DNA of 64,000 nt from the NCBI RefSeq assembly GCF_050897975.1, contig NZ_JBPAXY010000008.1, positions 295,887 to 359,886 on the forward strand. The letters run 5' to 3'. Numbering within the stretch: position 1 is the first letter of the stretch; every line of letters begins with the position of its first letter. The position numbers and the translations under genes were made by a program. The stretch is from Pseudooceanicola sp050897975. Its GTDB lineage: Bacteria > Pseudomonadota > Alphaproteobacteria > Rhodobacterales > Rhodobacteraceae. Below the pieces are notes generated by a model. That model worked only from the letters and a program-made list of their open reading frames with translations, ran no database searches and had not been told where the DNA came from. Positions 34,420-43,285 of this stretch are shown in pieces.

Positions 34420-35205
34420 TCAGCCCTCGCCCGCGATCTGGTCGTAAAGGTGCCAGGTGGCGTGCCCCAGAAGCGGCAGCACCAGGAAAAGACCCAGGAA
34501 CCCGGGCACAAGCGCCAGAAAGGTCACCACGGCGATGAACCCCGCCCAGGTCAGCATCGGGCCGGGACTGGCGGTGACCGTGGCAAAGCTGGTGATCATC
34601 GCGGTGACGAAATCCACCTCGCGGTCCAGCAGCAGCGGCAGGGCGATCACCGTGATCATGTAAAGCAGCAGGGCGAAGCCCGCCCCGACGACCGAGCCGA
34701 AGCCCAGCATCATCAGACCTTCGGGGGCCAGGAAAACCTCCATCGAGCTGGAGACATTGGTCATCACCGACAGGCCCAGGAACAGGGCAAAGATCATGTG
34801 GCCCAGGAAGAACCAGAACAGCAGCAGGAAGATGATGATGGCGCAGATCGAGGGCAGCTGGCGGCGCGACTGGCGCAGCACCACCGTCAGGATCGCCCGC
34901 CGGTCCAGCGGCTGGCCCCGTTCCAGGCGCCGCGACACCTCGTAAAGGCCCACGGCCGCGAAGGGCCCGGCCAGGGGAAAGGACAGCGCCGCGAAGATCA
35001 GCCAGTAGCTTTGGCCGGTGGCCAGGGTCACCCAGGCCAGGGCCCAGCCGATCACCACATAGACCCCGGCGAAGAACAGCCCCCAAAGGGGCGCGCGGCG
35101 CAGGTCCGCCCAGCCCCGGCGCAGCGCCTCGCGCAGCATCTCCGGGCGCACCGGGCGCAGCTGCGGCACCCCCTCGCGGGGCGCCTCCTCGATCATGGTC
35201 TCCAT
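34420..35205 (-). CDS. DUF2189 integral membrane protein
   Basis: A 261-residue inner-membrane protein with about six hydrophobic segments. LRRGWADLRRAPLWGLFFAGVYV at the N-terminus and the paired segments SFPLAGPFAAVGLYEVSRRLE are typical of DUF2189. The ATG at 35205 has a near-perfect GGGAGGAG site. The function of the family is unknown. It stands alone, convergent with tamB and divergent from the lytic transglycosylase. Confidence 0.85.
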   Translation of the reverse strand: METMIEEAPREGVPQLRPVRPEMLREALRRGWADLRRAPLWGLFFAGVYVVIGWALAWVTLATGQSYWLIFAALSFPLAGPFAAVGLYEVSRRLERGQPLDRRAILTVVLRQSRRQLPSICAIIIFLLLFWFFLGHMIFALFLGLSVMTNVSSSMEVFLAPEGLMMLGFGSVVGAGFALLLYMITVIALPLLLDREVDFVTAMITSFATVTASPGPMLTWAGFIAVVTFLALVPGFLGLFLVLPLLGHATWHLYDQIAGEG

Positions 35206-35402
35206 CCCGCTCTCCTCCCTCTGCGGCCCCTTGGTCTGCGCCACGACCCTCCCCGGTCGCCTCCCCGGCGCGGGATCAGGATGCAGCGGGCGGGCCCCGG
35301 CGATCAAGCGCTTCCTCGCCCCTGGCTGCCCCCTCTTGCCCGGAGGCCGCGCGCGCCCTAGGCTCTGCGGCGCGCCTTCCGCAGATTTCAGCAGGTATTT
35401 TC

Positions 35403-36215
35403 ATGACCCATTTGTCCCCTTTCCGCCGCCTCGGCCTGGCCCTTGCCGGATGCCTTGCCCTGGCCAGCCCGCTGGCCGCCGCCCCCTGTGGCGATACCTC
35501 GGCAGGTTTCGCCACCTGGAAGGCCGCCTTTGCCGAAGAGGCCCGCGCGGCGGGTATCGGCGCGGCGGGCCTGGCCGCCCTGGCGGCCACGCAGTATTCC
35601 CACGGCACCATCGGCGCCGACCGCAAGCAGACCGGCGTGCGCTACAGCTTCGAGGATTTCAAACGCATTCGCGGCGTCGACTACATCGCCACCCTGGGGG
35701 CCAAGCGCCGCGCCCGCGATGCCACCTTCTACGACTGGCTCGAGGCCACCTATGGCGTGCCCGCCGGGATCGTCATCGCCATTCACGGCATGGAAAGCGG
35801 CTTTGGCCAATTCTTCGGCAAATACCCGGTGATCTCGTCCAATGCGACGGTGGCCTATGACTGCCGCCGGTCGGAATTCTTTACCGCCCATCTTCTGGCG
35901 GCGCTGGAAATGGTCGATCGCGGCTGGCTGCCCGCCAATGCTATTGGCGCCGCCCATGGCGAAATCGGCCATACGCAATTCCTGGCGGGCAATGTGTTGA
36001 AATACGGCGCGGACGGCAATGGCGACGGGCGGATCAATCTTTACGATGCCCCCGATGCCCTGGCCTCGACGGCCAATTACCTGAAAGGACATGGCTGGAA
36101 ACCCGGCCAGCCCTATGGCGAAGGCACGGCGAATTTCCGGGTGCTGAACGACTGGAACGCGGCGACGGTCTATCAACAGGCCATCGCCTATGCCGCCGCA
36201 CGGATCGACGGCTAG
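35403..36215 (+). CDS. Lytic murein transglycosylase (MltB-like)
   Basis: 270 residues with an N-terminal signal sequence (RRLGLALAGCLALASPLAAA). The catalytic Glu is Glu131 in IHGMESGFGQFFG; the following NATVAYDCRRSEFF and GEIGHTQFLAGNVLKYGADGN match the SLT_2/MltB fold, with GHTQFLAGN in place of the usual G--QFMPS. Cleaves glycan strands of peptidoglycan in the periplasm. An LAGC sequence could be a lipobox, but ordinary signal peptidase cleavage after AAA is equally likely. Confidence 0.87.
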   Translation: MTHLSPFRRLGLALAGCLALASPLAAAPCGDTSAGFATWKAAFAEEARAAGIGAAGLAALAATQYSHGTIGADRKQTGVRYSFEDFKRIRGVDYIATLGAKRRARDATFYDWLEATYGVPAGIVIAIHGMESGFGQFFGKYPVISSNATVAYDCRRSEFFTAHLLAALEMVDRGWLPANAIGAAHGEIGHTQFLAGNVLKYGADGNGDGRINLYDAPDALASTANYLKGHGWKPGQPYGEGTANFRVLNDWNAATVYQQAIAYAAARIDG

Positions 36216-36260
36216 AGGGCCTGGGCGCGCCGGTCCCGCCTGCTGCGGCGAGCCCGGCGA

Positions 36261-36476
36261 TCAGCCGTGGGCCAGCACCTGGCTCAGCCGGTCCTCGGTC
36301 TCGGCCAGGATCTCTTCGGCCTCGCCCATGTCGTGATGGGCCGCATAGGCCCGCAGATCCGCGACCACGTCCAGCATCCAGCGCGATCCGCTGACGCTGC
36401 CCTTGGGAAAGGACCGGGTCCAACCCGTCGGCGCCCCTGACCCGAAGGGCCCCCTGATCAATACCTTTTGTGTCAT
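36261..36476 (-). CDS. Small hypothetical protein
   Basis: A 71-residue protein starting MTQKVLIRGPFGSGAPTGWTR, with AAAGGTGGGG upstream of the ATG at 36476. It has a basic N-terminal half and a helical acidic C-terminal half (DMGEAEEILAETEDRL). There is no signal peptide or membrane segment. No family recognised. It is convergent with the transglycosylase gene. Confidence 0.6.
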   Translation of the reverse strand: MTQKVLIRGPFGSGAPTGWTRSFPKGSVSGSRWMLDVVADLRAYAAHHDMGEAEEILAETEDRLSQVLAHG

Positions 36477-36899
36477 TGCCCCACCTTTCTGGTAACCCTC
36501 GGGCGACGACGGTCCCGAAACAGACCGACCGCACCCGCACACAAGCAAACAAGCGAACATTCACATGCGCCGCCCCGGGCACGGGGTCCCGCAGCGCATC
36601 GGGCCTCTTGGCGTGGCGGTGTCGCAAAATCAAACGAATTTCACCGCACACAGGCAAAGACTAGCCGATGCGACGGTTTCCTGCGTGCGACGAATGCGCC
36701 GAGAACGAAAAAGTGAGGGTTTCGGGCCGTTGAGACAGATAATTTCTGGATTGGCGCCGGAATTTGATCAGACCCGAATGGTCAATTTCCGGTCAATCCC
36801 AATGCATGGAATTGAGATTCGCAACTGTTACCGCCAGGTCAGCGGAATGGAACGGCGCCCCCTTCCCGGCCCAATTCGGTGCCAAGGGGCGCCCGGCCG
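36477..36899. other. Intergenic region between prfB and the 71-residue gene
   Basis: 423 bases, noticeably more AT-rich than its surroundings between 36700 and 36840. No gene can be supported; it must hold the promoter of the small gene and the 3' end of prfB. Confidence 0.5.
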
Positions 36900-38021
36900 T
36901 TACTCGCCCGCAGCCTCGGCGCGGCTCTTGCCCGCGACGTTCTGCGCCAGGGTGGCGGCCATGAACCCGTCCAGCGCGCCATCCAGCACCCCCGAGGTGT
37001 CCGAGGTCTCGTGGTTGGTGCGCAGGTCCTTGACCATCTGGTAGGGCTGCAAGACGTAGGACCGGATCTGGTTGCCCCAGCCCGCGCTGCCCTTGTTCTC
37101 ATGCGCCTCGTTGATCGCCGCGTTCCGGCGGTCCAGCTCCAGCTGGTAGAGGCGCGATTTCAGCGCCTTCATGGCGATGTCGCGGTTCTGGTGCTGCGAC
37201 TTCTCGGAAGAGGTCACGACAATGCCGGTCGGGTGGTGGGTGATCCGCACCGCCGAGTCGGTGGTGTTGACGTGCTGACCACCCGCGCCGGACGAACGGT
37301 AGGTGTCGATACGGATATCGGCGGGGTTCACCTCGATGTCGATATTGTCGTCGACCACCGGATAGACCCAGACAGAGGCGAAACTGGTCTCGCGGGTGCC
37401 CTTGCCGAAGGGCGAGATGCGCACCAGCCGGTGCACGCCGCTTTCCGACTTCAGCCAGCCATAGGCGTTATGGCCGGAAATCTTGTAGGCGCAGGATTTG
37501 ATCCCCGCCTCGGCGCCCGCTTCCTCGGATTGCAGCTCTACCTTGTAGCCGCGCTTCTCGGCCCAGCGGACATACATCCGTTGCAGCATCGAGGCCCAGT
37601 CGCAGGCCTCGGTGCCGCCGGCGCCGGCGTTGATCTCCAGGAAGGTGTCATTGGCGTCGGCCTCGCCGTTCAGCAGCGCTTCCAGCTCCTTCTCGGCGGC
37701 ACGCGCCTTCAGCGCGCGCAACGCCTCCTCGGCCTCGGCGACGACCTCGTCATCCTCTTCCATCTCACCCAGCTCGATCAGCTCGACATTGTCGCGCAGC
37801 TCCTGTTGCAGGGCGTTATGGGTGTCGATGGCATCTACCAGCGCCTGGCGGTCCTTCATCAGGGCCTGGGCCTTGGCCGGATCGTCCCAGAGGTTGGGAT
37901 CCTCGACCCGGGCATTGAACTCTTCCAGCCGGTGCTGGGCCGTCTCCCAATCCACCCGCTGGCGCAGCAGCTCCAGGGATTTCTCGATCTCGGTAACGGT
38001 GTTCTGTGCCTCGGCGCGCAT
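36900..38021 (-). CDS. prfB: Peptide chain release factor 2
   Basis: A 373-residue RF2. It has the stop-codon-reading tripeptide SPF (RISPFGKGTRE) and the peptidyl-transferase motif GGQ in SSGAGGQHVNTTDSAVR. The whole protein is in one frame from the ATG at 38021 (MRAEAQNTVTEIEKSLELL), so the autoregulatory +1 frameshift of many bacteria is absent. Recognises UGA and UAA. In a cell-wall/translation block with mrcA and the amidase, all on the minus strand. Confidence 0.96.
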   Translation of the reverse strand: MRAEAQNTVTEIEKSLELLRQRVDWETAQHRLEEFNARVEDPNLWDDPAKAQALMKDRQALVDAIDTHNALQQELRDNVELIELGEMEEDDEVVAEAEEALRALKARAAEKELEALLNGEADANDTFLEINAGAGGTEACDWASMLQRMYVRWAEKRGYKVELQSEEAGAEAGIKSCAYKISGHNAYGWLKSESGVHRLVRISPFGKGTRETSFASVWVYPVVDDNIDIEVNPADIRIDTYRSSGAGGQHVNTTDSAVRITHHPTGIVVTSSEKSQHQNRDIAMKALKSRLYQLELDRRNAAINEAHENKGSAGWGNQIRSYVLQPYQMVKDLRTNHETSDTSGVLDGALDGFMAATLAQNVAGKSRAEAAGE

Positions 38022-38198
38022 CGTGGTTCCTTACTGGCAGGTCTGAGCCCGGGGTTTATCCCATGCCCCGTGCCGGAACAAGGGCGCCCGCAGCCCCGCC
38101 CGCGCCCATCAGGCCGCCCCCATGACGAGACAGAGACGCCTCACCTCAGGGGCCCGGACGCCACGCCCGCCGCCACGCGCCCCGCCCCCTCTTCTCAT

Positions 38199-38257
38199 TG
38201 CCAAAAATATCCCGGGGGGAATTGAGCCCGCGAGGGCTCAAGGGGGGCAGAGCCCCC
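38199..38257 (-). repeat. Dispersed intergenic element, copy D (downstream of mrcA)
   Basis: Minus-strand reading: GGGGGCTCTGCCCCCC, TTGAGCCC/GGGCTCAA hairpin, then CCGGGATATTTTTGGCAATGAG. Starts 37 bases after the mrcA stop. Confidence 0.8.
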
Positions 38258-38294
38258 GCCCCCTCTCCATGTCACGTTCAGCCCCGCCAAAGGC

Positions 38295-40826
38295 TCAGTA
38301 CAGCCCGCCCGAGGACAGCGTGCCGAAGCCCGCGTTCGGCCCCACCGTGGCGGTTTCCCCGGTCGAGGTGGTCACCTGGCGCTGCGCCTGGGTCTGGGCC
38401 TCTGCGGCGCCATCAAACAGCGGCAGGTCCGAGCCCATGGCGAAGCCACCATCGTAGAAGATGCCGAAGATCGGCTCTTCGCCGTCGCGGAAATACTCGG
38501 CCACCACATTGGCGCCGGAGGCCTCCTGCGGCAGGCGCGCGCCGGTGTAGCGGTCGATCTTGATGAAATGGCCGCCCTCGGGAAGATTGAACGGGCCCCC
38601 GCCGAACTTCTTCACCGCCTCGGTCATGAACTCCTGGAACACCGGACCGCAGAGCGTGCCGCCATAGCCGCGCCCGCCCAGCATCGGCCGGGGGGTGTCA
38701 TAGCCGATATAGCAGCCCGCCACGATGTTCGAGGTGAAGCCGACGAACCAGGCGTCGCGGGCGTCGTTCGAGGTGCCGGTCTTGCCCGCCGTGGGCACCG
38801 GCAGGTTGACCACGCTCGAGGCCGTGCCGCGCTGCACCACGCCCTGCATCATCGAGGTCAGCTGATAGGCGGTGATCGCGTCCATCACCCGTTGCCGGTT
38901 GGGCAGGATGCGCGGGCTCTGGCTGGGCGGCAGGGCCAGATCTTCGCATTCCACGCAGATCCGCTGGTCGTGGCGATAGATCGTCTTGCCGTAGCGGTCC
39001 TGCACCCGGTCCACCAGGGTGGGTTCCACCCGCTCGCCGCCGTTGGCGAACATCGCATAGGCCGCGACCATGCGGTACAGCGTCGTCTCTTCCGCCCCCA
39101 GCGAGTTGGCCAGATAGGGCCCCATCTCGTCATAGACGCCGAAGCGTTCGGCATATTGCGCCACCGTGTCCATGCCCACCTCGCGCGCCAGGCGGATGGT
39201 CATCAGGTTCCGCGACATCTCGATACCGGTGCGCAGGGGCGTCGGCCCGTAGAACTTGTTGGACGAGTTCTTGGGCCGCCAGATCCCCTCGCCGGTGTCG
39301 ATCTCGATCGGCGCGTCGATGACGATCGTGGCGGGGGTATAGCCGCTGTCCAGCGCCGAGGCATAGACGAAGGGCTTGAAGCTGGAGCCGGGCTGGCGCC
39401 GCGCCTGGGTGGCACGGTTGAAGACCGAATCCTGATAGCTGAAGCCGCCCTGCATGGCGATCACCCGGCCGTTGTTCACGTCCATCGCCATGAAGCCGCC
39501 CTGCACCTCGGGCACCTGGCGCAGGGACCAGTGATCGAAGGCGCCAGAACTGGCCTTGGCCTCGCGCACCAGCACCACGTCGCCGACCTCGAAATTGTCG
39601 AAGAAATCGCCCTTCAGCCACTGGATGTCGCTGCGCGGCACGTCCGCGCCGCGTGGGTCGTCCAGCGCCACATCCTCGATCCCCAGGGTCAGGCTTTGCG
39701 CCGCAACCTCGCGCACGACCGCCGGGATCCATGGACCGCCCAGGTCGATGTCGCGCGGCACCTCGGCCTCGGCCAGGGCGGCGCGCCAGGCCTCTTCGCT
39801 GCCCAGCTGATCGGCGGCGATCACCGCCTCGGTGCCCCGCCAGACGCCCAGGGTGCGGTCGAACTCTTCCAGCTTGTGGCGCAGGGCGCGGGCCGCCACC
39901 TCCTGCATCTCGGGATCGACCGTGGCGCGCACGGTGAAACCGCCCGAGAAGAATTCCTCTTCGCCGAAGTCCTGCGACAGCTGGCGGCGGATCTCGTCGG
40001 TGAAATAATCACGCGGCGGCAGCTGTTTGCGGAAGGGTTCGAAATCGCCCCCCTGGACCGACTGGATCGGGGTGGCCATCGCCTCTTCATAGGCGGCCTG
40101 GTCAATATAGCCGTTCTGCACCATCTCGCCCAACACGTAGTCGCGGCGTTCGTGCAGGCGCGCCTCGCGGCGCACCGGGTGGTAATCGCTGGGCGCCTTG
40201 GGCATCGAGGCCAGCATCGCCGCCTCGGCCGGGGTCAGATCGGCCAGGGACTTGTTGAAATAGGTCCGCGCGGCGGCGGTCACCCCGTAAGAGTTCTGGC
40301 CCAGGAAGATCTCGTTCAGGTAGATCCCCAGGATCTCGTCCTTGGGCAGGCTTTCCACCAGGCGCGAGGCCAGGATCACCTCTTTCACCTTGCGCTCGAT
40401 CTTGCGGTCACCGCTGAGGAACATGTTCTTGGCGACCTGCTGCGGGATGGTCGAGGCCCCGCGCACCGATTGCCCGCCCGAGCGGACGGCCTCGACCACC
40501 GCGGCGGCGATGGCGCGGATGTCATAGCCCGCGTGGGTGTAAAAATTCTTGTCCTCGGCCGAGATGAAAGCGAATTTCACCAGGTCCGGGATCTCGTCCG
40601 TGGGGGTGTAAAGGCGCCGTTCGCGGGCGAATTCGTCGATCAGCTGGCCCTCGCCGGAATAGATCCGGCTGATGGATTTCGGCTGATAGCGCGCCAGGGC
40701 CTCATGGCTGGGCAGATCCCGGCCATAGACCCAGAAGATCGCGCCCACCGACAGGGCCACCATCGCGATACCGGCGGTCACCAGGGTGAAAATACCGCCG
40801 AAGAAGGAAAGTACGAATCTGATCAC
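38295..40826 (-). CDS. mrcA: Penicillin-binding protein 1A (bifunctional transglycosylase/transpeptidase)
   Basis: 843 residues, the normal PBP1A size. An N-terminal membrane anchor (FFGGIFTLVTAGIAMVALSV) precedes the glycosyltransferase domain (SAEDKNFYTHAGYDIRAI; RGASTIPQQVAKNMFLSGDR), an OB-like insert, and the transpeptidase with SxxK in PGSSFKPFVYASAL and KTGTSNDARDAWFVGFT. It polymerises and cross-links peptidoglycan on the periplasmic side. Just downstream of the amidase gene, giving a cell-wall pair. Confidence 0.95.
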   Translation of the reverse strand: MIRFVLSFFGGIFTLVTAGIAMVALSVGAIFWVYGRDLPSHEALARYQPKSISRIYSGEGQLIDEFARERRLYTPTDEIPDLVKFAFISAEDKNFYTHAGYDIRAIAAAVVEAVRSGGQSVRGASTIPQQVAKNMFLSGDRKIERKVKEVILASRLVESLPKDEILGIYLNEIFLGQNSYGVTAAARTYFNKSLADLTPAEAAMLASMPKAPSDYHPVRREARLHERRDYVLGEMVQNGYIDQAAYEEAMATPIQSVQGGDFEPFRKQLPPRDYFTDEIRRQLSQDFGEEEFFSGGFTVRATVDPEMQEVAARALRHKLEEFDRTLGVWRGTEAVIAADQLGSEEAWRAALAEAEVPRDIDLGGPWIPAVVREVAAQSLTLGIEDVALDDPRGADVPRSDIQWLKGDFFDNFEVGDVVLVREAKASSGAFDHWSLRQVPEVQGGFMAMDVNNGRVIAMQGGFSYQDSVFNRATQARRQPGSSFKPFVYASALDSGYTPATIVIDAPIEIDTGEGIWRPKNSSNKFYGPTPLRTGIEMSRNLMTIRLAREVGMDTVAQYAERFGVYDEMGPYLANSLGAEETTLYRMVAAYAMFANGGERVEPTLVDRVQDRYGKTIYRHDQRICVECEDLALPPSQSPRILPNRQRVMDAITAYQLTSMMQGVVQRGTASSVVNLPVPTAGKTGTSNDARDAWFVGFTSNIVAGCYIGYDTPRPMLGGRGYGGTLCGPVFQEFMTEAVKKFGGGPFNLPEGGHFIKIDRYTGARLPQEASGANVVAEYFRDGEEPIFGIFYDGGFAMGSDLPLFDGAAEAQTQAQRQVTTSTGETATVGPNAGFGTLSSGGLY

Positions 40827-40994
40827 GCGCCCGGGCCTCTCTGATTAGGCCCGACCATATAGACCCGGGGCCCGCAGCGGTCAAAACACATCCCTGCAAG
40901 GGCCCGGCACCGGCGGCGGGGCGCCTTTGCCTTGCCAGGCGGGGCGGTGGCCCGGCCCGCGCCCCGGCGAAACAGCGCCCCGGGGGCGCCGCCC

Positions 40995-42278
40995 TTACTT
41001 CAGGCGCAGCGGCGCCAGGGTGTCATCGGCGATCTTCCAGGCCAGGATGCCGTCGCGCACGGCGGCGGCCAGGCGGGCGCGGAAGGCGGGATCGGTCAGG
41101 TTCTCGCGGTCGCGCTGCGACGAGATGAAGCCCGTTTCGACCAGCACCGAGGGCACATCGGGCGCCTTCAGCACCGAATAGCCCGCCGAGCGGCGCGGCC
41201 GGGTGTTCAGCGGCAGCCCCTCGACCCGCAGGGCACCGACGATGGCATCGGCCAATTGCTCGCTGCGCGGCTGCGTCTCGGCCCGGGCCAGGTCCATCAG
41301 CACCCCCGCCACCTGGTCGTCGCTGTCGCTGAGGTCGATACCCGCCAGCAGGTCGGCACGGTCATGGCGTTCCGCCAGCAGGCGGCTGGCCTCGTCGCTG
41401 GCCGAGCGCGCCAGGGTATGCACCGTGGTCCCAAGCGCCCGCCCCGAGGGCAGCGCATCGGCATGAAGCGAGACGAACAGATCGGCCTCCAGCGCGTGGG
41501 CCATGGCCACCCGCCCCTCGAGGCTGACGAAAGTGTCGCTGTCGCGGGTCAGATAGACCTCGGCCCCGGCGCGGCGCAGCGCCTCGCGCAGTTCCCGGGC
41601 GAAGGTCAGCATCAGGTCGGCCTCGACCACGCCCTCGCGCTCGGCGCCCGGGTCGATGCCGCCATGGCCCGGGTCCAACAGGATGCGCAGCGGCCCGTCG
41701 GGGGCGCGCGGCGGCGCCTCTGGCATCAGCACCGGGCCGGTCTCGACGCCCCAGCCCGGCGTTTCCGGCAGGCCTGACAGCAGGGCGAAGGCCTGGGGCG
41801 TCACCGGGCGAAAGCGCGCCGTCAGCCGGGCGCGGCCACTGTCGGGGGTGATGCGCATCTCGGCCTCTTCCAGGGCCAGGGGCGCGGTCAGGTCGATCAC
41901 CATGCGCGACCAGCCGGGGCGGAACTGGCCCATGCGCAGCCCCGAGGCGAGGTCGGAATTCAGCAGCACCTTGGGGTCCACCCCGCGCCAGTCCACCTCG
42001 CGGAAGTCCAGCACGATGCGGCGCGGATCCTCCAGGGTGAAGATGCGGTAGGGTACGCCCTGGCTCAGCTCCAGGCGCAGATCCAGCGTGCCGCGCCGGT
42101 CGCGGATTTCGCTTTGGCCGGGCAGCAGGGTGGCGCGGCCGGTGAAGTCCTGCGCACGGACGGCGGGGCCCGGAATCACCATGGCGGCCAGGAACAACGC
42201 GGTCAGCGCGGCACGGATCCGCCCCTGCCACAGGGGGATCCGGCGCGGGGCGCCCGCGCCCTGTGTTGTCGTTGTCAT
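40995..42278 (-). CDS. amiC: N-acetylmuramoyl-L-alanine amidase with AMIN domain
   Basis: 427 residues from the ATG at 42278 (GAGGTGGG upstream). A signal segment (IRAALTALFLAAMVIPGPAV) is followed by an AMIN domain (VPYRIFTLEDPRRIVLDFRE) and a zinc amidase_3 domain with DPGHGGIDPGA, the second ligand Glu in VVEADL, SLHADA and the catalytic VLVETGFIS. Cuts the amide between MurNAc and the peptide, as in septum splitting. The block amidase-mrcA-prfB is co-oriented. AmiC is chosen over AmiA/B because of the AMIN domain. Confidence 0.92.
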   Translation of the reverse strand: MTTTTQGAGAPRRIPLWQGRIRAALTALFLAAMVIPGPAVRAQDFTGRATLLPGQSEIRDRRGTLDLRLELSQGVPYRIFTLEDPRRIVLDFREVDWRGVDPKVLLNSDLASGLRMGQFRPGWSRMVIDLTAPLALEEAEMRITPDSGRARLTARFRPVTPQAFALLSGLPETPGWGVETGPVLMPEAPPRAPDGPLRILLDPGHGGIDPGAEREGVVEADLMLTFARELREALRRAGAEVYLTRDSDTFVSLEGRVAMAHALEADLFVSLHADALPSGRALGTTVHTLARSASDEASRLLAERHDRADLLAGIDLSDSDDQVAGVLMDLARAETQPRSEQLADAIVGALRVEGLPLNTRPRRSAGYSVLKAPDVPSVLVETGFISSQRDRENLTDPAFRARLAAAVRDGILAWKIADDTLAPLRLK

Positions 42279-42366
42279 GCACCCACCTCGTCTGCTCGGC
42301 CCCCAGTCTAGCCGATCGCGGCGGCGGATCGAAGCCCCGGCGCGCAAGCGAGGGGCGGCGCAAGCA

Positions 42367-42440
42367 AGGGGGCGCTGCCCCCCCCCCGGCCGCGCGTCCC
42401 GCGCGCGTCCCCCCGGAGTATTTCCGGCTGTCGGATGAAA
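42367..42440 (+). repeat. Dispersed intergenic element, copy in the amiC-pxpB gap
   Basis: GGGGGCGCTGCCCCCC hairpin, a CGCGCG-rich middle and CCCCCCGGAGTATTTCCGGCTGTCGGATGAAA. This copy does not follow a gene stop in its own orientation; it lies between divergent genes. Confidence 0.65.
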
Positions 42441-42556
42441 GGGGTGCCTTTGCGCGGTCCAGGCATTGCCCTGCCCGCCCCCCTGCCCGGATTGACAAGC
42501 GGGGGCGGAGTTGCAAGCTGTGCCCTTTCCCTCGCCCGCGCCCCGGAGCCTGCCTG

Positions 42557-43285
42557 ATGACCGCCGCCGACACCGACGCCCTGCCCGCCCTTCTGCCCCT
42601 CGGGCTGGACGGGATCCTGGTGCGTTTCGGCACGACCTTCAGCGCGGCGGCCAACCGCGCCGCCCAGGCCTTCGCCGCCGAGGCGGGCGCGCTGGAGGGT
42701 CTGAGCGAGGTGGTCCCCGCCCCGGCCTCGGTCCTGCTGCGCTATGACCCGCTGGCGGTCGAAGGCGCGCGGATCCTCGAAGACGCCCGGGCGCTCTTGG
42801 CCGCGCGCGACTGGCTGGCGCTGGCCGAGGCGCCGCCCGCGCGGCGCTGGCATCTGCCGGTCAGCGTCGAGGCGGCGGATGCCCCCGACCTGCCCGAGAT
42901 CGCCGCCGAAAGCGGCCAGAGCGAGGATCAGGTGATCGCGGCCTTGCAGGCGGCGCGGCCCCGGGTGCTGGCCATCGGCTTTGCCCCCGGCCAGCCCTAT
43001 CTGGGCCTCCTGCCCCCCGCCTTCGACCTGCCGCGCCGGGCCGAGCTGCGCCGCGTGCCCGCGGGCGCGCTGACCCTGGCGATCCGGCAACTGGTGCTTT
43101 TCGCCAATGCCTCGCCGACCGGCTGGATGCAGTGTGGCCGCTGCGCCTTCCGCCCCTTCCAGCCCGAGGCGCCCGAGCCGATGCCGCTGCGGGCGGGCGA
43201 CGAGATCCGCTTTCACATCGCCCCGGCGGCCGAGCTGGCGGGGCTGGACCCGATGGGCGGCGCCCGGCTGGAGGTGCTGCAATGA
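42557..43285 (+). CDS. pxpB: 5-oxoprolinase subunit PxpB (KipI family)
   Basis: 242 residues from the ATG at 42557. The KipI/PxpB (allophanate hydrolase subunit 1-like) fold is marked by LDGILVRFGTTFSAAANRA, then VLAIGFAPGQPYLGLLP and RRVPAGALTLAIRQLVLFANASPTGW. With PxpC it forms the two-chain part of the ATP-dependent 5-oxoprolinase that opens pyroglutamate to glutamate. Its TGA overlaps the pxpC ATG. The third subunit, PxpA (LamB/YcsF), is not in the window. Confidence 0.9.
   Translation: MTAADTDALPALLPLGLDGILVRFGTTFSAAANRAAQAFAAEAGALEGLSEVVPAPASVLLRYDPLAVEGARILEDARALLAARDWLALAEAPPARRWHLPVSVEAADAPDLPEIAAESGQSEDQVIAALQAARPRVLAIGFAPGQPYLGLLPPAFDLPRRAELRRVPAGALTLAIRQLVLFANASPTGWMQCGRCAFRPFQPEAPEPMPLRAGDEIRFHIAPAAELAGLDPMGGARLEVLQ

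Noticed and set aside
36900..38021. Programmed frameshift in prfB
   Set aside because: The frame is continuous from its ATG through GGQ to the stop; no internal UGA.
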